Part shown: piece by piece, positions 47,877-54,767 of the stretch
How the letters are laid out: each line of letters begins with the position of its first letter
Numbering within the stretch: position 1 is the stretch's first letter
Assembly: GCF_028656955.1 (NCBI RefSeq)
Contig: NZ_JAMDGY010000020.1
Span: 1-64,000 of the forward strand
Source of the DNA: Pseudomonas fontis
Lineage (GTDB): Bacteria > Pseudomonadota > Gammaproteobacteria > Pseudomonadales > Pseudomonadaceae
Direction of reading: 5' to 3'
Length of the DNA: 64,000 bases
Position numbers and translations under genes: made by a program
Notes under the pieces: model-generated
Seen by the model: the letters and a program-made list of their open reading frames with translations, nothing else
Database searches by the model: none
What the model was told of the DNA's origin: nothing

Positions 47877-49349
47877 ATGTATTTCGATTTTGCCCACGCC
47901 ACCTTTGCCGACCTCGATCAAGCCCCCGAGGCCCCGGCCCTGCGCGATGCCCAACGCCAGATCAGCTGGGCCGCGCTGCGTGATGCCACGGCAGCGTGGA
48001 AGCTGCGCGCACAGGCTGCTGGCATCAGCGCAGGTGACGCGCTGGTGATCAGCGGGCACAAGCAGATCGAATTCGTCGTGGCGATGCTCGGCTGCCTGGA
48101 ACTGGGCGTGGCCTATGTGCCGGTGGACAGCATCAACCCGGCAGAGCGCCTGCAGCGCATCACCGACCTGGTACGCGCCCGCTGCTGCTACGACGCCGCG
48201 CAGGACGCCTTCAGCGCAGGTGCGGCGTCGCCCGAGCCGCTGGCCGAGGCAGACCTGGCCTATGTCATGTTCACCTCCGGCAGCACCGGCGAGCCGAAAG
48301 GCGTGCAGATCGGCCGCGACAGCGTGGCCTTGTTCGCCGGCTGGATTGGCGATTGCCTGGGCCTGGGCGAACGCCCGGTGTTCATGAACCAGATGCTGTT
48401 CAGCTTCGACTTCTCGCTGTTCGACCTGTGCGGCGCCTTGGCCCTGGGTGGGCAATGCGTACTGTGCCCGCGCGAGACCATCGCCGCCCCTGACGATTTT
48501 GTCCGCTACCTGGCCGACAGCCGCGTCCAGGTCTGGGCCTCGACCCCCTCGTTCGTCCGCCAGCAGTTCCTCAACGACACCTTCGACCAGGCCCACCTGC
48601 CTGACCTGCGGGTATTCGTGTTCGGCGCCGAGTCGCTGTCGGCGCAGATGGCCGAGCAGTTGTGGGCGCGCTTCCCCGAGGCGCGCATCATCAACTCCTA
48701 CGGCCCGACCGAAGCCACCTGCTCGACCACCTGGGTAGAGATCCTGCCGCCACTGGACGGCAGCGCGCGCCCGCTGTCCATCGGCCGCGCCAAGCCGTAT
48801 GCCGAGCTGTTTCTTGAGGACGGCGAGCTGTGCATCGCCGGCGACCATGTCATGCGCGGCTACCTGAACCGCCCGGACCTGACCGCGCAGAGCCTGTTCC
48901 TGCACAACGGCAAACGCGCCTACCGCAGCGGCGACCTGGCCGCAATCGACGCCGATGGCCTGGTGTACTTCCATGGCCGGCGCGACGACCAGATCAAGCT
49001 GCATGGCTACCGTATCGAGCTGGGCGAAGTGGACGCCGCGCTGGCCAGCCTGCCGGGTATCCGCGCGGCGGCAAGCGTGGCGCTGCGCCGACCGGACGGC
49101 ACCCTGGTGCGCATGATCGGCTTTGTCGAAACAGCAAATTCGCTGCCCCCCGCTATCCTTGGTCCGCTACCGGCCAGCCTTGCCGACTGGAAACAGCAGT
49201 TGGCAACCCAGGTGCCGAGCTACATGATTCCGTCGGAACTGCTCGCCTGCGGGCTGTTCCCCACCACCGCATCCGATAAGATCGATCGCAAGCGCCTGGA
49301 AGCGCTGTATTTCGACGCGCGCAAACAGCGCACCAAGGAGACTGCATGA
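47877..49349 (+). CDS. DltA-like amino acid-adenylating enzyme
   Basis: This 490-aa stand-alone adenylation enzyme activates a carboxylic acid with ATP and loads it on a carrier protein. Core motifs are present: FTSGSTGEPKGV near 131, the DltA-like MNQMLFSFDFSLFDLCGAL, VWASTPSFVRQQFL, INSYGPTEAT, the hinge GDLAAIDADGLVYFHGRRDD and the C-terminal lysine in SDKIDRKRL near 466. It is closer by eye to DltA (D-alanine activation) than to NRPS adenylation domains. At the position where DltA has a conserved Cys (FCGE), this protein has FGAE, with Gly250; that residue lines the DltA pocket. The real substrate may therefore not be D-alanine. It overlaps the AlgF-like gene by four bases. Confidence 0.85.
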   Translation: MYFDFAHATFADLDQAPEAPALRDAQRQISWAALRDATAAWKLRAQAAGISAGDALVISGHKQIEFVVAMLGCLELGVAYVPVDSINPAERLQRITDLVRARCCYDAAQDAFSAGAASPEPLAEADLAYVMFTSGSTGEPKGVQIGRDSVALFAGWIGDCLGLGERPVFMNQMLFSFDFSLFDLCGALALGGQCVLCPRETIAAPDDFVRYLADSRVQVWASTPSFVRQQFLNDTFDQAHLPDLRVFVFGAESLSAQMAEQLWARFPEARIINSYGPTEATCSTTWVEILPPLDGSARPLSIGRAKPYAELFLEDGELCIAGDHVMRGYLNRPDLTAQSLFLHNGKRAYRSGDLAAIDADGLVYFHGRRDDQIKLHGYRIELGEVDAALASLPGIRAAASVALRRPDGTLVRMIGFVETANSLPPAILGPLPASLADWKQQLATQVPSYMIPSELLACGLFPTTASDKIDRKRLEALYFDARKQRTKETA

Positions 49350-50008
49350 AACCCACCCCAATCCTGCGTGCCGCCCTGTTGCTGGGGGCCTGCCTGTCTG
49401 GCGGCGCCCAGGCCGAAGGCGTCCTGGCGCAACTCTATGCGCCGCGCCCACCGGCCGGCTCGGCCTTTGTGCGGGTGCTGAACCCGGATGCAAAACCGAT
49501 CAAGGTGCAGGTTGCCGACGGCAGCGTGCAGACCCTTGGCCCGTCGAAAGTGGCCAGCAGCTACGCCATCGTCAAAGGCGGCGAGAGCTTTGCCATCAGC
49601 GTGAATGGCCAACCCATCGGCCAGCTCAGCGTGGTGCCGGACAGCTTCAACACGGTGCTGGCCCAGGCTGACAAACTGGTGCTGATCAAGGAAGGCGCGA
49701 GCAACGAGGATGCACTCAAGGCCGAGCTGCGCTTCTACAACCTGGCCAGCGGTTGCGCCCTGGGCCAGCTGAAAGTCGCCGCCGACGGCCCGGTGCTGTT
49801 CGCTGACGTAAAACCGGCCAGCACCGTTGCCCGTTCGATCAACCCGGTCACCGCCTCGCTCAGTGCCGGCTGCGGCACTGCACAAGCCAAGGCATGGCCG
49901 TTGCCGCAGTTGCAGCCGGGCGATCACTACGTGCTGTTCCTGACCGGCAGCGCGGCCAAGCCCGTGTTGCGCGGCGAGATGAGCCGCACCGATACCTACA
50001 CTCAATAG
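49346..50008 (+). CDS. AlgF-like periplasmic O-acylation protein
   Basis: This 220-aa protein has a signal peptide (RAALLLGACLSGGAQA) and the AlgF family pattern: LYAPRPPAGSAFVRVLNPDAK near the mature start, VVPDSFNTVLAQADKLVLI, and AELRFYNLASGCALGQLKVA. AlgF is required for alginate O-acetylation and works with AlgI, AlgJ and AlgX in the periplasm; its exact role is unknown. Together with the MBOAT and SGNH genes this shows that the locus modifies a polysaccharide. It starts inside the last codons of the adenylating enzyme. Confidence 0.85.
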   Translation: MKPTPILRAALLLGACLSGGAQAEGVLAQLYAPRPPAGSAFVRVLNPDAKPIKVQVADGSVQTLGPSKVASSYAIVKGGESFAISVNGQPIGQLSVVPDSFNTVLAQADKLVLIKEGASNEDALKAELRFYNLASGCALGQLKVAADGPVLFADVKPASTVARSINPVTASLSAGCGTAQAKAWPLPQLQPGDHYVLFLTGSAAKPVLRGEMSRTDTYTQ

Positions 50009-50015
50009 GCCCGCC

Positions 50016-51143
50016 ATGCGCACGATCTTCCGCGACGACCACCTGCTGTTTCGCGATCAGGTACAGCGCTTCATCAGCGAACGCATCCTGCCGCACTACG
50101 AGGCATGGGAAGCGGCCGGCACAACGCCGCGCGAGTTGTGGCGTGAAGCCGGTGCGCAGGGCCTGTTGAACTCGGCCTTGCCGGCGCCCTATGGCGCGGA
50201 CGGTGACTTCGGCCATGCCGTGGTGGTGATCGAGGAACTGGCGCGGGCCAACTGCCTGGGGATCGGCTTCTCGATCCATTCGGACATGGTCGCGCCGTAC
50301 ATCCTCGGGCTTGGCAGTGACGCGCAAAAGGCCCGCTGGCTGCCGGCCATGGCCAGTGGCGAGGTGATCGGCGCCATCGCCATGACCGAGCCGGGGGCTG
50401 GCAGCGATCTCAAGGCGATCCGCACCCGTGCCGTGCGCGATGGCGATCACTATGTACTGAGCGGGCAGAAAACCTTCATCACCAACGGCGTGAACGCCGG
50501 GCTGGTGATCGTGGTTGCCAGCACCGAGCCCGACCTCGGTGCCCGGGGCTTGTCGCTGTTCTGCGTCGAGGAAGGCCTGGCCGGGTTCAACAAGGGCCCG
50601 GCGCTCCGTAAAGTCGGCCAGCATGCGCAGGACACTTGCGAGCTGTTCTTCGATGACGTGCGGGTGCCAGCCGACTGCCTGCTGGGTGAAGAGAATGCCG
50701 GCTTTGAATACCTGGGCCGTGAGCTGTCCCGCGAGCGCCTGGCGATTGCCTTGCGCGCGGCGGCGCACACCGAGGGCATGCTGGCACAGGCCAAGGACTA
50801 CACCCGTGGGCGCAAGGTGTTCGGCAAGCGGGTCATCGACTTCCAGAACAGCCGCTTCATCCTGGCCGATGCCCAGGCGAAGCTGACCATGTTGCGGGTG
50901 TTCCTCGATGACTGCGTGCGCCAGTTGATTGCAGGCGAGCTGGACCCGGTGGTTGCCGCCATGGCCAAGCTCAATGCTACCGAGATGCAGGGGCAGATCC
51001 TTGATGACCTGCTTCAGCTGTTTGGTGGCTATGGCTACACCAGTGAGTACGGCATCGGCCGGGCCTGGGCCGATGCGCGGGCGTTGCGCATCTTTGGTGG
51101 AACCAGCGAGATCATGCGCGAGATCATCGGGCGTGCGCTCTAG
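50016..51143 (+). CDS. Acyl-CoA-dehydrogenase-like flavoprotein
   Basis: This 375-aa protein has the full acyl-CoA dehydrogenase fold: the N-terminal helical domain, the FAD region MTEPGAGSDLKAIRTRAV and GQKTFITNG, and the C-terminal QLFGGYGYTSEYGIGRAWADARA plus IFGGTSEIMREIIGRAL. The usual medium-chain catalytic Glu position (IYEGT) is Gly here. A Glu at 253 (HTEGML) aligns with the base of long-chain and isovaleryl enzymes, so activity is likely. The gene follows the AlgF-like gene by seven bases and ends the operon. In pyrrole pathways (PltE, CloN3) such flavoproteins oxidise a prolyl group on a carrier protein, which makes an action on the carrier-bound group here a real possibility. A conventional fatty or branched acyl-CoA substrate cannot be excluded. 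Confidence 0.85.
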   Translation: MRTIFRDDHLLFRDQVQRFISERILPHYEAWEAAGTTPRELWREAGAQGLLNSALPAPYGADGDFGHAVVVIEELARANCLGIGFSIHSDMVAPYILGLGSDAQKARWLPAMASGEVIGAIAMTEPGAGSDLKAIRTRAVRDGDHYVLSGQKTFITNGVNAGLVIVVASTEPDLGARGLSLFCVEEGLAGFNKGPALRKVGQHAQDTCELFFDDVRVPADCLLGEENAGFEYLGRELSRERLAIALRAAAHTEGMLAQAKDYTRGRKVFGKRVIDFQNSRFILADAQAKLTMLRVFLDDCVRQLIAGELDPVVAAMAKLNATEMQGQILDDLLQLFGGYGYTSEYGIGRAWADARALRIFGGTSEIMREIIGRAL

Positions 51144-51146
51144 GCC

Positions 51147-52139
51147 CTAGCCTCGCGACTTCAGCCATTCGCGGCGCAGGCTCTTGGCTTGCGGGTCGCT
51201 GCCCAGCGCCCAGGGGTCGACGGCGAAGGCCACGACCTGATCGGCGCCGGTGGTCTCGGCCCATTCCAGCTGGCGATTGACGCGTCGGTAGTCGGCGGAG
51301 CGGGCCTTGAAGTCGGTGCCGTCGTTCTTCTCCGAGGGCAGTTGCTCGAACAGCTCGACCACCACATCGAACTTCACCTGGCGTTGGCGCAGGTAAAGCA
51401 GCAGCGGTTCGATCGCCTGAATATTTGGCCAACCGGCCACCCCTACCCCGTCCTGGACCATGGGCCGCAGTTGTGTGCGGTCGAGCAGGGTTTGCCAGAG
51501 CTGGACCAGCGTGCCTTGGGTTTCCAGCTTGCTGAAGTAGGTGGAGATTGCCGGGGTGCCGTGGCCGGCCTGTTGCGAGGCTTCGGACAGCGCCGCGAGC
51601 CAGTCGCCGAGGCGTTGCTGGCGGGCGGTGTCGGCCCAGTGGTACTGCTCGAGTTCGTAGGGGATGTACCAGCCGCTGAAGCGCTTGTGCCGGGACCAGC
51701 GGGCCTCCTGCATGTAGCGGGTTGCGCCTTGCAGCGAGCGGGTGAAGAAGGCGGCCTGGGTGGGTTCGTCCTGGGCCGAGAGGGCCTGCCACCAGCCGTT
51801 GTCGTAGGGCAGGCCGATGCGTACGTGCATGCCTTGTTCGTCGGCGGTGTCGAGGATGGTTTGCATCACGGCGTCGGGCAGTAGCCAGTCGGGTTCATTG
51901 CCGTTGATCAGGCCTACCCATTGCAGGAGCACTTCCTTGCAGCCGAGTTCGCGCATGGCGGCCATGCGTTCGGTCCATTGCTGGCGGCTGAGTTGGAAGT
52001 GGCTTTTCCACAGCTGGAGGAAGGTTGCGTCGATGCGTGGGTGGCGGCTGCAACCGGGGAGGCTGGCCAGGAGGGCCAGGGCGGGTACGGCTGCGGCGAA
52101 GCGCAGGAGTTGTCGACGGTTGGGGTTGATCGGTTTCAG
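51147..52139 (-). CDS. DUF4434 lipoprotein with a probable CTG start
   Basis: The 330-aa product belongs to the DUF4434 family (TIM-barrel, glycoside-hydrolase-like fold): CKEVLLQWVGLINGNEPDW, LDTADEQGMHVRIGLPYDN, FSGWYIPYELEQYHW, then MVQDGVGVAGWPN. The first ATG (51965) falls inside the domain. Reading the frame upstream gives a complete signal, MKPINPNRRQLLRF then a hydrophobic stretch and LASLPGC, a lipobox Cys at residue 34 (numbering from the CTG as Met). The RRQLLR pattern suggests Tat export. The only start with a ribosome-binding site (GAGGA) is CTG at 52137-52139; no ATG, GTG or TTG lies in frame before the stop at 52149. It converges on the glycan operon, so a role in processing that polymer is plausible. 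Its upstream region carries a hexanucleotide repeat. Confidence 0.75.
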   Translation of the reverse strand: MKPINPNRRQLLRFAAAVPALALLASLPGCSRHPRIDATFLQLWKSHFQLSRQQWTERMAAMRELGCKEVLLQWVGLINGNEPDWLLPDAVMQTILDTADEQGMHVRIGLPYDNGWWQALSAQDEPTQAAFFTRSLQGATRYMQEARWSRHKRFSGWYIPYELEQYHWADTARQQRLGDWLAALSEASQQAGHGTPAISTYFSKLETQGTLVQLWQTLLDRTQLRPMVQDGVGVAGWPNIQAIEPLLLYLRQRQVKFDVVVELFEQLPSEKNDGTDFKARSADYRRVNRQLEWAETTGADQVVAFAVDPWALGSDPQAKSLRREWLKSRG

Positions 52140-52173
52140 GGGAAGTCCTCAAACAAATAATCGCGAAGCCGTT

Positions 52174-52221
52174 GGCTTTGGCTTTGGCTTTGGCTTTGGC
52201 TTTGGCTTTGGCTTTGGCTTT
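52174..52221. repeat. (GGCTTT)8 hexanucleotide tandem repeat
   Basis: Eight perfect copies of GGCTTT run from 52174 to 52221, followed by degenerate remnants (GATCTT AGCTTT). They lie 35 bases upstream of the DUF4434 start on that gene's strand (as AAAGCC units), in its 5' region. Reading frames through it give meaningless alternating peptides. Confidence 0.97.
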
Positions 52222-52263
52222 GATCTTAGCTTTAGATCTTTGTGCGCGACCGTTCAAACAACT

Positions 52264-52478
52264 CGGACTTCCGGCCCCCCAGGAGGCTGAGTGGAGCCCA
52301 CGCGTAGTGGGGTGAGGGCCATGGATGGCCCGAAAGCGCCGATGGGCCAGGGACGGCCCTTCGGCGCGGCCCCACGGAGCGTGGGCGGAAGGAAGGAACC
52401 CGGAGCGAAGCGCAGGGCCGGATGATGGGCCGGGGCGTTTTGGTTACTGTTGTGCCTTTCAAAAGTGACCCGCTGTAA
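52264..52478 (-). repeat. ~200-bp intergenic repeat, left copy (inverted)
   Basis: This stretch is repeated in opposite orientation at 52602-52800. Shared blocks on the copy's own strand include GTAACCAAAAC, CTTCGCTCCGGGTTCC, GGCCCATCGGCGC and GGGCCATCCATGGCCC. Reading frames inside both copies give similar peptides (RFAPGS...LRGAAPxGRPWPIGA), so the repeat is old, but I do not regard these as genes. Such elements are frequent between genes in Pseudomonas. Confidence 0.8.
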
Positions 52479-52601
52479 GAGCGGAAGGGGCCTATGGAGG
52501 CGCCATTGCAAATGGATAAGCTCACACAATCACGATGGCGCTCAGCCCGGTGAACATATCCATTGACGATGGCGACGCCAACCCCCCATTCCGCCCTTAT
52601 G

Positions 52602-52800
52602 GCGGGTCACTTTTGTCGGGGCAAAAGTAACCAAAACCCCTCGTCCCAGCATACGGCCCTACGCTTCGCTCCGGGTTCCCTCCCTCCGCACCTGCTCCGT
52701 GGGGCCGCGCCGACGGGCCGTCCCTGGCCCATCGGCGCTTGCGGGCCATCCATGGCCCTTACCCCACTCCGCAGGCGCTCCACTCGGCCTCCTGAAGGGA
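52602..52800 (+). repeat. ~200-bp intergenic repeat, right copy
   Basis: This is the mirror copy of 52264-52478, with about 120 unrelated bases between the two. It starts with CACTTTTGTCGGGGCAAAAG, whose own ends pair, and runs to GGCCTCCTGAAGGGA. The identity is good but not perfect. No transposase gene lies between or beside the copies. Confidence 0.8.
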
Positions 52801-52840
52801 CGATCCGCGTTGCCTGAACTATTGCGTACGAAAATCAAAA

Positions 52841-52861
52841 GCTAGAGCTAGAGCTAGAGCT
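52841..52861. repeat. (GCTAGA) short tandem repeat
   Basis: Three and a half copies of GCTAGA lie between the right-hand 200-bp repeat and the unknown gene at 53037. The surrounding bases (to 53036) are AT-rich and show no recognisable promoter. Confidence 0.85.
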
Positions 52862-53036
52862 GAAAGCTAAAACAGATGCACAGCAGCTTACCTCGCTCCC
52901 TGACCGGGATCGATAGGTAGAACTACATTTAGCTCTCGGGGTTGCCAGTCCGTAGCACAGCCAGTCAAATCGTTTATATTCCAATCGACAGCAATGCCTA
53001 GCTGAAAGACGCTGTTCTTCCAGAGGGATATGACAG

Positions 53037-53846
53037 ATGGCAAAGAAACACAAAGGTGCGCCTGAGATTCCACGTGACGACTATGTTTACGGCCACGCCT
53101 CAAAGAAGACCTCACAACTCACTATCACAGTTGACCCATCCGGTCGCATCTTCATCCCTGAGCTTGACCCTTCAAGCATTCGTCGCCAGATAACGCATGC
53201 CAGGAAGAACAAGGACGACAAAGTGCTGTATTCAGCACCGGCTGATGACTTTGGAGTGTCTCTCAACCCCATTGAGCATCTGAAGACAAAGTTTGACTTC
53301 ATGCTAGCGGTAGATACCAACACGATACGAGATGCTAACGGACCAGTACGATTTAATGGCTACACCGCTAGTGCATGTACGGTCGTAGTGATCAGTGAGC
53401 CGTTGCAGGAGTGGGGCACGGAAATCCAAATTAAGCCGCTGGCATCCTACCTCATTCTGGATTCCGGCGATGACATAAAGACCGAGCCACTGGGCTGGCA
53501 TCTAGCTCTAACCAGACACACCGATACCCCCTTCCTACAATCAAAGCGCGTGGGAATGGTTGTAGACAGTGAACTGGGCAAGCACATAGACATCAATGCT
53601 CGCAGACTACCGTACTACGCGGATCATTTGCTGCCAAACAACACAGCACTGGTATACGCCTCAAGTGACAAAGCCGAAATGTTTGCCAATAAGATGCTTA
53701 AATACTGCGATAACCTCGCCGGGCAGTTGCTAGAGCGGTTTGAAAAAATCGGTATAGGTGCGGCGCTCAAGGCGTCAACGTTTCAACTCGGCAGCGCAAG
53801 ATGCTTTGCCATTTGTCACGTTCGGAAGCCGCTAGTAAAAACTTGA
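53037..53846 (+). CDS. Hypothetical protein, unknown family
   Basis: I do not recognise this 269-aa protein. It starts at an ATG with AGAGGGA upstream. It is soluble in appearance, with no signal or membrane helix. The N-terminal 60 residues are polar and basic (MAKKHKGAPEIPRDDY). A central part has several acidic positions at strand ends (FMLAVDTNTI, YLILDSGDD, VGMVVDSELGKHIDI, LVYASSDKAEMF), which would suit a metal-dependent nuclease-like core, but that is speculation. GC content is clearly lower than in the neighbouring core genes, and it sits with another unknown gene beside ffs, so recent acquisition is likely. Confidence 0.7.
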   Translation: MAKKHKGAPEIPRDDYVYGHASKKTSQLTITVDPSGRIFIPELDPSSIRRQITHARKNKDDKVLYSAPADDFGVSLNPIEHLKTKFDFMLAVDTNTIRDANGPVRFNGYTASACTVVVISEPLQEWGTEIQIKPLASYLILDSGDDIKTEPLGWHLALTRHTDTPFLQSKRVGMVVDSELGKHIDINARRLPYYADHLLPNNTALVYASSDKAEMFANKMLKYCDNLAGQLLERFEKIGIGAALKASTFQLGSARCFAICHVRKPLVKT

Positions 53847-53943
53847 AAATGCAGCTTAAAGCCATCAGGCAAGTATCGGCTGTAGCGATGCCATTCTCCC
53901 CCTGCCGCTCGCTTAGTAACCGCCACACAAGGAAGAAGTTGTA

Positions 53944-54432
53944 ATGGAAATCGGTGAAATCATCAGCACGGTCGGCCTTCTAGTCCCCGCTACGGTTGCC
54001 GCTGGCGGCTGGCTCTGGCAACGCTGGCAGGAACGCACAAGCGTACGTGTAGCTATCGTGGCCGAGGTACTGGCACTGAGGAAAATCGCCGAGGAGCGAA
54101 ACTACCTTTCTGGACTGTTCGAGATGGCGGAGGCGCTACGTGGAATACCGGAAGAACAGCGCCCACCAGCATCATTGCAGGTACGAATCCCGGAGCACTA
54201 TTGCAGAGTTTACCTCGCCAACCTCGGGAAACTGGGCTACCTCTCACCGGAAGACGCCCAATTGGTAGTCAGCTTCTACCAGTACATTGACAGTGTTGTA
54301 CAAGACGTAACGGCAGGCGGAATACTTTACGAAGGGACCAATGACCCAGACGCGTTCTCAGAAGCAGCAAATATACTCAAATTCGCACTAGACGCTTCGA
54401 AGAAGCTTGCTGACAGACATGCGAAGTGCTGA
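53944..54432 (+). CDS. Hypothetical protein with N-terminal membrane helix
   Basis: This 162-aa protein has one N-terminal helix (IISTVGLLVPATVAAGGWLW) and a soluble helical domain (VRVAIVAEVLALRKIAEERN, LSPEDAQLVVSFYQYIDSVV). The plan resembles small inner-membrane proteins of unknown function found in accessory regions. AGGAAG precedes the ATG. It follows the unknown gene at 53037 by 97 bases in the same direction and shares its lower GC; the two may be a pair. No function can be assigned. Confidence 0.7.
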   Translation: MEIGEIISTVGLLVPATVAAGGWLWQRWQERTSVRVAIVAEVLALRKIAEERNYLSGLFEMAEALRGIPEEQRPPASLQVRIPEHYCRVYLANLGKLGYLSPEDAQLVVSFYQYIDSVVQDVTAGGILYEGTNDPDAFSEAANILKFALDASKKLADRHAKC

Positions 54433-54535
54433 CTAGCGTCGATGGCGGACTGAAAATAAGCAAGGTAATACCGGCAGCACAGTGCACCACTTAGGTGTAC
54501 TACGGCACTGGTCCACTTAAAGATTTTTGACGCGA

Positions 54536-54559
54536 AAACTCTTTTAAAATCAAGAGTTT
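54536..54559 (-). terminator. Terminator of ffs
   Basis: AAACTCTT and AAGAGTTT form a perfect 8-base AT-rich stem with an 8-base loop. On the minus strand it is followed by TTTT, about 10 bases after the end of the SRP RNA. Confidence 0.6.
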
Positions 54560-54569
54560 AGAGAATGGA

Positions 54570-54679
54570 GGCAACCCCACCAGCCACACCCCGGCACACA
54601 ATGTTCCCGCTGTGGCTGCTCCCTTCCGGGCCTGACCAGGTTAACGGGTAATCGTTGCGGAGGGACCGATGGGGTCACC
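54570..54679 (-). ncRNA. ffs: 4.5S signal recognition particle RNA
   Basis: The minus strand contains the conserved SRP RNA apical domain, ACCTGGTCAGGCCCGGAAGG followed by GAGCAGCC, the site bound by Ffh. The ends pair: GGTGACCCC at the 5' end with GGGGTTGCC at the 3' end, including G-T pairs, giving the long rod of a small bacterial SRP RNA of about 110 nt. The RNA with Ffh targets nascent membrane proteins to FtsY. Exact ends are estimated from the pairing. A -10-like TACAAT lies upstream at 54712-54717. Confidence 0.93.
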
Positions 54680-54711
54680 ATAACGACGCTCGCCTGGCAG
54701 CGAGCGGGGCC

Positions 54712-54739
54712 ATTGTACCGGTCTGACGCCAAGATACAA
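54712..54739 (-). promoter_or_regulatory. Promoter of ffs
   Basis: On the minus strand TTGTAT (54734-54739) is followed after 16 bases by TACAAT (54712-54717). The -10 is good and the -35 is poor. A short GC-rich hairpin (CTCGCTGCCAGGCGAG) lies between it and the mature RNA. Confidence 0.5.
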
Positions 54740-54767
54740 CCTCAAACCAAGAAAAAACCAACCTAGC

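Noticed and set aside
52174..52221. CRISPR array
   Set aside because: The repeat unit is six bases without spacers; there are no cas genes in the window.
51895..52257. Open frame with a (Lys-Ala)n stretch on the minus strand
   Set aside because: The stretch is only the translation of the GGCTTT repeat, and the rest overlaps the DUF4434 gene in the wrong frame.
52254..52817. Two short proteins with similar sequence in opposite directions
   Set aside because: They are frames inside the two copies of the 200-bp repeat, without ribosome-binding sites; the similarity is explained by the DNA repeat.
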